A stretch of DNA of 37,457 bases from Bacteroidota bacterium (lineage in GTDB: Bacteria > Bacteroidota > Bacteroidia > NS11-12g > UBA955), in the NCBI GenBank assembly GCA_025354385.1, contig JANXMZ010000006.1, positions 1-37,457 on the forward strand, in the 5' to 3' direction. Below, in pieces: positions 16,727 to 25,300 of the stretch. The notes beneath the pieces were generated by a model. It worked only from the letters and a program-made list of their open reading frames with translations, was not told where the DNA came from and searched no databases. Every line of letters starts with the position of its first letter. The stretch's first letter is position 1. The translations under genes and the position numbers were made by a program.

Positions 16727-17941
16727 ATGAATAAAACATTAGGCATTCTTTTCTTTTTAAGAAAAGCCAAAACCAACCCAATTACAGGCCAAGTGCCAAT
16801 TTATCTCCGTATTACAGTAGACGGAGGCAGAACAGAATGGAGTATTAAACGTGAAATAGACCCTGCAAGATGGAATCCATTAGCAGGAAAGGCACGAGGT
16901 ACTAACGAAGAATCCAAAACACTCAATCACTACATCGATACATTGAGAAGTAAGGTTCTAGACCATCAAAGAAAGCTCATAGATTCAGATAAGTCTGTAA
17001 CAGCTAACGCCATTAAGAATTCTTTATTGGGAATTAATGAGAAAGGAAAAATGTTATTTGAGGTAATAGCCCATCACAAAAGTCAGATGAATTCACTTTT
17101 AGGAACTGATTACACTTTCTCAACAATTAAAGGCTATAAAACTTCTGAATTACATTTGAAAGCATTTCTAAAATCCAAGTATCAGTTAAATGATATTCCG
17201 TTAAAGCAAATTGAGCATAGCTTTGTATCTGATTATGATTTTTATCTAAGGTCAGATAAAAAACTTACTAATAATTCTGTGGTAAAATACATCAAGCTAT
17301 TTAAGAAAATCATAAAAATAGCATTGGCGAATGCATGGATGGAGAAAGACCCATTCATTAATTTTAAAACAAAATTAAAAGTGATTGAAAAACAATTCTT
17401 ATCGAAAGAGGAATTAAAAGCTTTGTGTGATAAAGAAATTTCCATTGAACGATTAGCGCTTGTAAGAGATATTTTTGTTTTCTCTTCCTACACAGGGCTA
17501 GCCTATGTTGATTGTGCAAAGTTAACAAAGGAAAATATTGTAACAGGAATTGATGGTGAATTGTGGATTGATATTAACCGTACCAAGACTGATATTAAAA
17601 GTAAAATTCCTTTGCTAAGAGAGGCCAAGGATATTCTGGATAGGTATAGCAGTTATCCTGTTTGTGTTAACAATGGAAGATTATTACCTGTTTTAAGTAA
17701 TCAGAAAATGAATGCTTATTTAAAGGAGTTGGCAGATATTTGTGGGATTAGCAAGAATTTAACCTTTCACGTTGCGAGGTATACTTTTGCAACTACAATT
17801 ACAATGGCCAATAACGTACCAATTGAAACCATTGCGAAAATGATGGGACATACCAATACTGTGATGACCAGTTCTTATGCGAAAATTTTGGATAGGAAAT
17901 TAGCAGACGATATGCAGAAACTCAAGGCTACCTTAGCTTAA
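16727..17941 (+). CDS. Tyrosine-type site-specific integrase (Bacteroidota mobile-element type)
   Basis: This integrase would insert and excise an integrative element by breaking and rejoining att sites. The 404-residue protein has an N-terminal arm-type DNA-binding domain (residues 1-95), a SAM-like core-binding domain (about 100-205) and a C-terminal catalytic domain (about 215-395). The catalytic set is H348-x-x-R351 (HVAR), H375 (MGHTN) and the nucleophile Y384 (SSYAKI); the beta-hairpin lysine is probably in RTKTDIKSK. The usual first arginine after the TGL motif is Ala259 (TGLAYVD). From family knowledge, CTnDOT IntDOT also lacks this arginine. It lies 250 bp downstream of tRNA-Glu in the same direction, as expected for an element inserted at a tRNA. 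A terminator follows. Confidence 0.93.
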   Translation: MNKTLGILFFLRKAKTNPITGQVPIYLRITVDGGRTEWSIKREIDPARWNPLAGKARGTNEESKTLNHYIDTLRSKVLDHQRKLIDSDKSVTANAIKNSLLGINEKGKMLFEVIAHHKSQMNSLLGTDYTFSTIKGYKTSELHLKAFLKSKYQLNDIPLKQIEHSFVSDYDFYLRSDKKLTNNSVVKYIKLFKKIIKIALANAWMEKDPFINFKTKLKVIEKQFLSKEELKALCDKEISIERLALVRDIFVFSSYTGLAYVDCAKLTKENIVTGIDGELWIDINRTKTDIKSKIPLLREAKDILDRYSSYPVCVNNGRLLPVLSNQKMNAYLKELADICGISKNLTFHVARYTFATTITMANNVPIETIAKMMGHTNTVMTSSYAKILDRKLADDMQKLKATLA

Positions 17942-17951
17942 CAAATTTACT

Positions 17952-17985
17952 AACAGGGCTATTCATTTAGCCCTGTTTTTTTTAG
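17952..17985 (+). terminator. Rho-independent terminator downstream of the integrase
   Basis: A perfect 9-bp stem AACAGGGCT/AGCCCTGTT (17952-17960 with 17969-17977) with an 8-nt loop runs into a T tract, 10 bp after the integrase stop codon. Confidence 0.9.
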
Positions 17986-18019
17986 TCCAATCCTATTGCT
18001 TAAATTCGTGAATTAACCA

Positions 18020-19105
18020 ATGAACAGATTAATTATTTTAGGGAATGGATTCGATATAAACCATGGACTGCCATCAAGGTTTGAAGATTTTATGTTGTGG
18101 TATTTAAAGCCATTTTTTAAAGATTTAGAATTAAGTGATCACGAACAGGATAATGATTTGTTTACTTTTAAAACAAGCCTGACTAAGTTCACAGATGCTA
18201 ACCAATTCGAGCTTTGGAAAAAAAATAATTTCATTGATACTATGGATTTAAATAGTATACGATCATTTTTTAAAGGGTCGATGAAAGATTCAGTGAAATT
18301 CACAATAAAAGGAGAATTCTTGAAGACTCTGCTAATAAAAAATGGAGAATATAAATGGCTTGATGTTGAACAGACCTTATTTAGAGTGCTCTCAAAATAT
18401 GCTGATGAGTATAGAATAAATAAACTAAATGTAGAAAGGTCTTTAGAAAATCTAAATAGTGAGTTTGAAAACTTTAAAATAAAATTAGAAGAATACCTTC
18501 TATCTGAAGTAAATCCAAGAATAATGTATTCAAAATCTGAAACAAGTTTTCTTTCTCTGTTTGCAGAACCAATTATTATAGGGCACACACCATTATTCAA
18601 TGACCCTGTAAATGAGATATTATTTCTAAACTTTAATTACACCTCTACAGCTGAAAAATATATCAAATGTATGCCATACGAATTGTCTCGGAGGGTAACC
18701 AGAATAGATATACATGGTCTCCTAGGGAATAAAAAGAATCCAATTATATTTGGAAGTGGTAACGCAACTTATGAATCCAATAAATTGATTGAGGATACTG
18801 ACCATGACCAATTTCTTGAACACTTTAAATTAATCCAGTATTTCAATACAGATAACCATCAGAAAACCATGAAATTTGTGAATGATAAACCATTTGAGGT
18901 AGCAATTGTAGGGCATTCTTGCGGCTTATCTGATGGAGTTTTACTAAAGAGTATATTTGAGTCTAAGAATTGTATAAAGATACTGCCATGCTATTACAGT
19001 GAGGAGGATTTTAAAACTCGCTTAATTAACATATATCGACATTTTACGGATAAAAATATGATGTTGGATAAAGTGTTAGATTTTAATCCAGCCTACAAAA
19101 TTTGA
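18020..19105 (+). CDS. AbiH-family abortive phage infection protein
   Basis: AbiH proteins are named after a lactococcal abortive-infection gene and are assigned to phage defence; their biochemistry is poorly known. The 361-residue length fits the family. The N-terminal signature LIILGNGFDINHGLPSRF (residues 4-21) is diagnostic, resembling a nucleotide-binding GNGFD loop. Further conserved blocks follow: LNFNYTST near residue 205, IHG at 231-233 followed by GNKKNPIIFGSGN, and GHSCGLSDG starting at residue 298. No signal peptide or membrane segment is seen, so it is cytoplasmic. It sits alone between the integrase terminator and its own terminator, with no obvious antitoxin partner. A 147-residue unknown gene converges from the other side. 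Confidence 0.88.
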   Translation: MNRLIILGNGFDINHGLPSRFEDFMLWYLKPFFKDLELSDHEQDNDLFTFKTSLTKFTDANQFELWKKNNFIDTMDLNSIRSFFKGSMKDSVKFTIKGEFLKTLLIKNGEYKWLDVEQTLFRVLSKYADEYRINKLNVERSLENLNSEFENFKIKLEEYLLSEVNPRIMYSKSETSFLSLFAEPIIIGHTPLFNDPVNEILFLNFNYTSTAEKYIKCMPYELSRRVTRIDIHGLLGNKKNPIIFGSGNATYESNKLIEDTDHDQFLEHFKLIQYFNTDNHQKTMKFVNDKPFEVAIVGHSCGLSDGVLLKSIFESKNCIKILPCYYSEEDFKTRLINIYRHFTDKNMMLDKVLDFNPAYKI

Positions 19106-19119
19106 TAACAACAATAATA

Positions 19120-19150
19120 AATTCAGGAGGAACCTGAATTTTGAGTTTTT
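19120..19150 (+). terminator. Terminator-like hairpin after the abiH gene
   Basis: AATTCAGG (19120-19127) pairs with CCTGAATT (19133-19140) around a 5-nt loop and runs into TTGAGTTTTT. A second hairpin (TTCAAACCT/AGGTTTGAA, 19157-19182) lies just beyond and could serve the convergent gene. Confidence 0.65.
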
Positions 19151-19194
19151 CTCATATTCAAACCTAAAGGACAAGGTTTGAACACTCTAAAAAC

Positions 19195-19638
19195 TTACAA
19201 TTCTTTTTTGTAGAAATTTAACAGCCCAAGCTCCTCTAGGTAAAAACTCAAATAGTACTTCTTTTCAGGTTCTTCTATATCATAATACTTGTTCACCAAG
19301 TTTCTAAAATAATTAAATGAGAAATAGTAATTTTCCATAAATAATGCTTCAAATCTAAATGCTGGGCGCACATCATCAAGTGTAATAGTTTTACCTTTGT
19401 ATTCTATTTCGTATGGTAACATTTCATCATGATAAATCTTAGTAATGAAATATTGCTGAGTTAATAGGAGGCCTAAATCTTCATATTTTATTGCCCATCG
19501 AATTGCCATTTCATCTTGAAAAATTACCTTGGAATCAAAATCTTTTAAAGCCTGTTCAGCTTCAGTGATGTTATCTAAAAATAATTTATATTCTTCAAAA
19601 GTTTCGCTTTTAACGATGTCGACAATGATCGGTTTCAT
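19195..19638 (-). CDS. Hypothetical protein, 147 residues, cytoplasmic
   Basis: I do not recognise a family. The product is acidic to neutral, rich in aromatic residues (many Tyr and Phe, e.g. ENYYFSFNYF and KKYYLSFYLEEL) and predicted mostly helical by eye. It has no signal peptide or membrane span. It converges on the abiH gene with about 90 bp containing two hairpins between them, and diverges from a secreted-protein gene across a 286-bp spacer. Start ATG 19638 is the only good one. It could be an accessory or immunity-like cargo gene; that is a guess from location only. Confidence 0.6.
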   Translation of the reverse strand: MKPIIVDIVKSETFEEYKLFLDNITEAEQALKDFDSKVIFQDEMAIRWAIKYEDLGLLLTQQYFITKIYHDEMLPYEIEYKGKTITLDDVRPAFRFEALFMENYYFSFNYFRNLVNKYYDIEEPEKKYYLSFYLEELGLLNFYKKEL

Positions 19639-19924
19639 TTTTTATAAAACCTAAAGTACAGATTTATTACTTCAATTTCTAAATAAAATAGGAAACAGCT
19701 TGAAATTTATTTGAGTGAAATTGAATAAATGCTTTAAAATCAACAAGATGTCCTAGAAAGTCTACTTATTCAGAATGCTAAAAACTGTTTTATTCTTAAA
19801 AAGAATTTTCACTAAATTAAACTTTGACTGAATAATAATAAAAGTTTTGTGTTAAACATTTATTATCTTCGCAAGGGTAAACTAATAACTTATTTATTAA
19901 CAACAATTAATTCAACAAATTCGT
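19639..19924. other. Intergenic spacer between divergent genes
   Basis: This is an AT-rich 286-bp spacer. It presumably carries promoters for both flanking genes, but no well-spaced TTTG/TAnnTTTG pair is convincing. I see no RNA gene or repeat in it. Confidence 0.4.
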
Positions 19925-20398
19925 GTGAAATTCATAATACTCATTGGCACTTTATTTTTTAATTTAAGTTTACTTAGGAGTCAAATAATTGGTGTAAATC
20001 AAATTGTGAAATTATATGAAAATAAGGATTTAGAATTTAGAGATAATTTTCTAAGTGAATTAGGATTTGAAGCAAAATTCTGGAGTGATTCTGCTTTTGT
20101 GCGTGTTCTTGGAAATACTTGGACTAACAAAGTTAAAAAGCAAATGGTAAACATTAAACAAGGAAACTTAAATACTACCTGGGTAGTTTGTAGGATGGCT
20201 GTAAAATCTAACTACGACCTGCTACTTGCTGATGCTAAAAAACTAGGTTATAAATCATTTAAAAGCTACAGTGATAGTTCGGGAGAGCTGCACTTTATTT
20301 ATCAAAAGGGTGAATATTTTCTAAGTTTTATGAAATATCAATCCGATGGTGAAAACAGATACTCGGTAAAATTATCCAAGACTTTAACTGATGAATAA
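19925..20398 (+). CDS. Secreted hypothetical protein, 157 residues
   Basis: The start is GTG 19925, directly followed by a typical signal peptide (KFIILIGTLFFNLSLLRSQ); no in-frame ATG precedes it. The mature part of about 138 residues begins IIGVNQIVKLYENKD and contains one cysteine and repeated Tyr-Lys rich segments such as KKLGYKSFKSYSDSSG. It ends with a short polar tail, not a T9SS sorting domain. I do not recognise the family. It is probably periplasmic. It is followed by 250 bp with no convincing gene and then a convergent membrane protein. Confidence 0.6.
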   Translation: MKFIILIGTLFFNLSLLRSQIIGVNQIVKLYENKDLEFRDNFLSELGFEAKFWSDSAFVRVLGNTWTNKVKKQMVNIKQGNLNTTWVVCRMAVKSNYDLLLADAKKLGYKSFKSYSDSSGELHFIYQKGEYFLSFMKYQSDGENRYSVKLSKTLTDE

Positions 20399-20650
20399 TT
20401 TGTATAATAATTTCATGTTGGTCATTTTACTTGTATTTTTACTTTACTGACCGCAAAACTTCTTTTTTATATTGTTTGTTGCAAAATATTCGCGACACTT
20501 TGAGTATTCGCAGATTAATCTTATTGTATTCATTAATCATTACTTTAAATTTTAATCCTGCAGCTCCACCTATAGGCCAAGGACTTACAGATAAAGCTAC
20601 ATTAATTTCTAATGGTAATACTGTTACAACAGATTAAATTAATAATTATC

Positions 20651-21184
20651 TTACTCTGGACTTATGCCAAAAAGGGATAATTCAAGTGCGTCAGGTGGTA
20701 ATTGGGAACGTAAATCTAATATTCTTGCCCTCAATCGGTCACACATTTCAATGTTTGTTTTTAAATCAGTTTTTAATTGCTCGTTTTTAGAACTAACTAC
20801 TTCTAATTCTTTAATTAAAATACTGTTTTTAGAATCCAATTCAACTTTTTCCTCATAATACATAATCCAATTTTTTTGAGCATAAGCATTGTCTTTTTTA
20901 TATTTTTCAATCTCATCTAACATTGGAAAATATTTATTCTTTTCGTAATTGTATTGTCCCCAAAGATATCCAATGCCAATAAGTATTCCTATTACACCGG
21001 CTATTCCAAAATAGTGTTCAATTTTTTTTTCGAACTCAGAAGGTTCTTCAATCGAGTCTGGATAGGCATCACTTGGCCGTCCCCTGTCTTGGGCATTAAG
21101 ACAAGTGAAAGCAAAAGTTAAGGTAATTATAAGGAAAACCTTTCCTGAGTATAATTTTTTTACTTGCGACGAAGGGATTAGCAT
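20651..21184 (-). CDS. Signal-peptide membrane protein with coiled coil, unknown function
   Basis: The 177-residue product has an N-terminal signal sequence (about residues 14-32, ending CLNAQ), a short acidic/proline linker, one transmembrane segment (about residues 58-75, GIAGVIGILIGIGYLW), and a long heptad-rich region (about residues 80-165) predicted to form a coiled coil. A single-span membrane protein with a coiled-coil domain could act as a scaffold or tether. No enzymatic motif is visible. It is the last gene of a minus-strand run that includes two small lipoprotein-like genes upstream, 18 bp after the nearest one, so cotranscription is likely. Confidence 0.6.
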   Translation of the reverse strand: MLIPSSQVKKLYSGKVFLIITLTFAFTCLNAQDRGRPSDAYPDSIEEPSEFEKKIEHYFGIAGVIGILIGIGYLWGQYNYEKNKYFPMLDEIEKYKKDNAYAQKNWIMYYEEKVELDSKNSILIKELEVVSSKNEQLKTDLKTNIEMCDRLRARILDLRSQLPPDALELSLFGISPE

Positions 21185-21202
21185 TTTTAATGTCGTTTTA
21201 AT

Positions 21203-21673
21203 TTATTTCCCATTACATGTCCATTTTGCCGAAACATACTTAAATGGTCCAGTTGTATCTGAAATGTTTTTATACATTTTTAAATTTTTTATTTCTTCAC
21301 TGGTTACACCATTTAAAGTATTTTTTTTGTAAACAGATTTGTTAAAACTTGTTAAATAGTATGTTGAAATAACGCCATTGTTTTTATGATATACTGTAAT
21401 TGTTTCTGCGGTGTCTCCAAGTACAAGTGTTGATTGGATGTATGCTTTTGAGCTAAAATCTGGTTCATTGTTATTTTTATTATCCCACATAAAAAGGTTT
21501 AAAGTATTTGAACAGGACACCGTAGGTGCTGGCCATGCAGGATATGAATAATGATAATTCGTAACTCCATCAATGGTATTAAAATTATCAATGTCTTTGT
21601 TAGATGTTGCTGGTGTTGTTCCTCCACCAGAGCTTGTTGATTTTTTACAGCCAATTGAAAATATGAGTTGCAC
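21203..21673 (-). CDS. Small putative lipoprotein, unknown function
   Basis: The 156-residue frame opens at GTG 21673 with a very short leader and a lipobox-like FSIG-C at residue 9, followed by the KKSTSSGGGTTP linker typical of Bacteroidota lipoproteins. The n-region has no positive charge and is shorter than usual, so the true start may have been lost or lie elsewhere. Just upstream, the 10-mer TAAGTGCAAC occurs twice within 23 bp, a possible small duplication. The mature part has two conserved-looking blocks (YHYSYPAWPAPTVSCSNTLNLFMWDN and GPFKYVSAKWTCNGK, each given whole here only as landmarks). I do not recognise the family. It lies in a run of minus-strand genes. Confidence 0.5.
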   Translation of the reverse strand: MQLIFSIGCKKSTSSGGGTTPATSNKDIDNFNTIDGVTNYHYSYPAWPAPTVSCSNTLNLFMWDNKNNNEPDFSSKAYIQSTLVLGDTAETITVYHKNNGVISTYYLTSFNKSVYKKNTLNGVTSEEIKNLKMYKNISDTTGPFKYVSAKWTCNGK

Positions 21674-21733
21674 TTATTTGTTGCACTTACAAGATCATAG
21701 GAATAACTTTATTTTAATTAGATAAAATGCTTA

Positions 21734-22315
21734 TTAAAAAGATCTAACAGCTCTTATATAAGATGAGGCAGATTTATAATAGTTAAACTGAAATCCCCCA
21801 ATGAAATCTTGTCTCCAAGCAAATATTCCAGAATACTCACTAGAACTCCAATATGAAGCGCTTTTATTAAACCCTCCTATTAAAGATTTATTAATAAATA
21901 GTTTATTTAATTCTTGCTTACTAGGAAGATGCCAATCATTGTAACCATGAATGTCCAAATCAAGGCAAATTTTAGCTGCAGTGTTAGTTATATTGCAGCC
22001 AGCTACTATTTTGTTCGAATTCTCATTGCCCGAACCTAATAAGCTATCAGTGAAACCAATTGCTAACCCTTCGCAACCCCATACTAGAGCTGAATCAAGA
22101 TCAACTGGCGCAGCTATAATTCCATGTGTCTCACCAGATTTATATCCAGGATCCCCAGACTGCAAAATATAAGCAACAATTCCTCCTTGAAAACTTTGGC
22201 CAATAAAAACAGAAGTCGTTTCATTGGTTGATTTATCCTTATGGCAACTAATAGCTATCAAAGTAGTTACAACTAAAATCAATAAACCATTCGCTGTTTT
22301 AAAACTTATTTTCAT
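21734..22315 (-). CDS. Lipoprotein with DUF1566 (Lcl C-terminal) domain
   Basis: The 193-residue product has a lipoprotein signal (hydrophobic residues 10-22, lipobox IAIS-C24) and then a DUF1566-type domain. This domain is recognised by its sequence of landmarks: FQGGIVAYI near residue 43, DWHLPSKQEL near 127, YWSSSEY near 155 and a C-terminal RAVRSF. In other proteins this fold is a C-type-lectin-like surface module; here no partner domain is present. It is probably an outer-membrane-anchored surface or periplasmic lipoprotein. A near-consensus promoter ends only 5 bases before the ATG. The large T9SS client lies 58 bp upstream on the same strand. Confidence 0.75.
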   Translation of the reverse strand: MKISFKTANGLLILVVTTLIAISCHKDKSTNETTSVFIGQSFQGGIVAYILQSGDPGYKSGETHGIIAAPVDLDSALVWGCEGLAIGFTDSLLGSGNENSNKIVAGCNITNTAAKICLDLDIHGYNDWHLPSKQELNKLFINKSLIGGFNKSASYWSSSEYSGIFAWRQDFIGGFQFNYYKSASSYIRAVRSF

Positions 22316-22320
22316 TCTTA

Positions 22321-22351
22321 CAAATGTAGAAAATTAATACTACAGTCCCAA
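22321..22351 (-). promoter_or_regulatory. Promoter immediately upstream of the DUF1566 lipoprotein gene
   Basis: On the minus strand TTG (22351-22349) is separated by 20 bp from TACATTTG (22328-22321), a full match to TAnnTTTG. The ATG at 22315 follows after only 5 bases, implying a leaderless or nearly leaderless mRNA if this promoter is used. Confidence 0.5.
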
Positions 22352-22373
22352 TATTTAATTAATTGTTTTGAGG

Positions 22374-25300
22374 TTACTTTAGAACAGTAACAGTACCTGA
22401 ATAATTGCTCTGTTTTAAAAATAAATCCTTAATATAAACTTTAAAGACATAGACACCTTCTGTATCAGGTTGCCAGTTTTCGTACTTATCTTTCGTTGAA
22501 TAAATTAATTGACCCCATCGGTTAAATATATCTAATTGAAAATCTCTGACAAATTGCGGTGCATTTGTTCCAAAGGATTCATTTAACCCATCTTGATTAA
22601 TGGTCATGGCATTAGGAAAGTAGAAATTGAAACTTGGGTAGGCTAATATTTTTTTAGTTATAGTATCTTTACAGTTATTGTCATCTGTTATTCTAAGTGT
22701 AACTGTTGCTTGCCCTGTATCAATAAATGTGTAATTTGGATTCTGTAAAAATGAACTTCCATTATTACCATGTAAATTAAAGTTCCAGTTCCAATTTGTT
22801 GCATGAGTACTTTTGTCTTTAAATTGAAAATTTACTTCATTCAAATTACTTTCAATTTTTATAAATTCAAAGTCGGCTATCGGATGTGGGAATATGTTAA
22901 ATGTGGCTATTCCTTGTGATTTACAACCATAAGTATTGTCCGCAGTAGTCGAAATGTTAAATAAACCTGTATTAGTTGGTTTGTATTTGAACATTGTAGA
23001 ATCGGTTCCTGAATTTAAAATTTTGACATATTGCACACCACTTTGAATTTGCCAGGTTATTTTATTCAACTTATCACTACTCTTCCAATTATCTGTTAGA
23101 ACTATTGAATCACCCAGGCAAATAGAATTATTAAAACTATTAGAAAAATAGGGTGATGGAAATATATCCATTGAATGTTCAACGGAATCCAAACAACCTT
23201 GTGTAGATTCTACTATGAGTTTTATTCTATATGCTTTAGGTTGTGTATAAGTATATGTTTGGTTAAAATTACCACTCTTTTGTTTAAAATACCAACCATC
23301 TCCTAAATATAAAGTACTACTCACAGAATCCATATTAGAAAATAGAGTATTCGTAGTAACATCTATCTTATTATTTAGCAAACATGAGGTAGAATCTTTT
23401 AAAATAAATGAGGCCTTAGGATGAGGTACAACGTTTAAGGTTAGAATTATTGAATCTTTGCATCCGAATGAATTTTCAGCTTCTGCAATTAAACTATAAA
23501 TTCCTGAATTTAAATAATGGTGAGAAGCTGTCTTATTTACTAATGTCGAACGTTGCTTATCACCCCAATTAACATTGTATTTATCATTTTTAGTTGTCTT
23601 TACTTCAAAATTATTGCTATTAAAACACTGCATTGGAGTTAATACGGAAACGTCAACTTTTGGAGGATCAATCACCACAACTATGTTCTTAAATGTATCT
23701 GAACACTCAAATTCCCCTTTTGTAATAATTTGAATAGGTTTAATTCCAGATTGCAAATAGTTATGACTTATTTGATTATTTGTATTACCATCTCCCCAAT
23801 CAATATTGTTTTTCAAACTATCACTCCAACCGCTGTAAATAACATTATTCCTAATTTTAAAATTATTGTTTCTTAAACATAAACTGTCAAAATCAAATGC
23901 AAATATTGCTTTAGGTTTTGCATAAATTTTAGAGTAAAAAGTATCTAATTGTGTACATCCATAAATATTGGTAGTTTTAATGGTATTAAGTCCAAATGTA
24001 AAAGGACTAGAAATGTTGTTTTTCAATATCAAATTGCTGACTATATAACCAGCTATAGTACTATCCCCATTATTCCAATGAACATTAATCTGTTTTACTA
24101 ATCCGCCTGTATCACTGACTGAAATCTTTTCTGGCTCACAAGCCTGTATTAATATTTTGCTATTAAATTGCAAAGGTGAACTTAAGAGTGAATTTCCGTT
24201 TAATACGAGTTTTTGAATTGGTTTAGGATTAAAACTTCCAGTAACAGTATCCTTCCATTTTATAATACATCCATTAACTGAAGAAAGCATGATTTGCCTG
24301 TAGAAAACCGAATTGGTTAAATAAGTGTGTCGAATTGAATCCAATGATACATCATTTATTGAAATAGTATCATTTTGTGAATCACCCCAATTAATATTTA
24401 GTTTATTAGCCAAATTATTTTTCAAAGCTACAAGAACAGTGTCTGAATAACAACCATGATGAGGAGAAAGAGGTTGCCAAATAATTTTTTGTGGATTTCT
24501 CTTCACAATAATACTATCTGCATACACTTTTTTGAGATTACATACTGCATGAAAGCTTTTGAGCGAAACCTCATAATTGCCATCTTTAACATATTGATGC
24601 CTTATTTTCATGCCATTTTTTATATTAGGAGAAACTTGAACCAAGCTATCTCCATCACCAAAATACCAAACTAATTTATAGTATGTCGTATCTCCCCAAT
24701 ACGTTAAACTTGTTGAGTCCGTGCAAGGATTTAATTCAGTACTGCTGTTAAAATAAAGTTTAAGTTGTGGCATGTAAACATTGGGTAAAGCAAAAATCCT
24801 TAAGTCATTTGCATGCTGAATATTGCCGTAATTCATTAGATTTAAACTATCCCAATAGTTAATATTACAAGCAGTTCCTTTCTTGTTTGGTTGATTTATT
24901 CTGTATATTTTGTTGAGTAAAAAAATGTAAATCTTACCATCAGGTGCATTTTTGATTGCAAAATACTCAAACGAAACGGGATCTACGGTAAATCCACTTG
25001 GAGGCAAGAAACTTTTAACAACTCCTTTTGATCCAGAAAATCTATTGTATTGTAATATTCTACTAAAGTATTTACCCTTATTATTTAGTGTGGGATGTAA
25101 ACTAAAATAAATTAATGAATCATTAGGAGAAAATGCACTGCACTTTACTATTTCATCTTTAAATTCATTATACCCCACAATTGTTTTTTCATTACTAAAC
25201 TTTCCCGTCATTCTATCAAAATCATAGATTAAAACATTTCCATTTATGGTTATTTGAGGAGTAATGTTAGTTACCACCAATTTTCGAAAATCCAGAGTCA

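Noticed and set aside
18139..18600. Open frame of 153 codons opposite the abiH gene
   Set aside because: It is the antisense shadow of a well-supported AbiH coding sequence.
20431..20637. Possible 68-residue small protein after the secreted 157-residue protein
   Set aside because: It has only a TTG start, mixed composition and no clear promoter; the tail is protein-like but not enough to call a gene.
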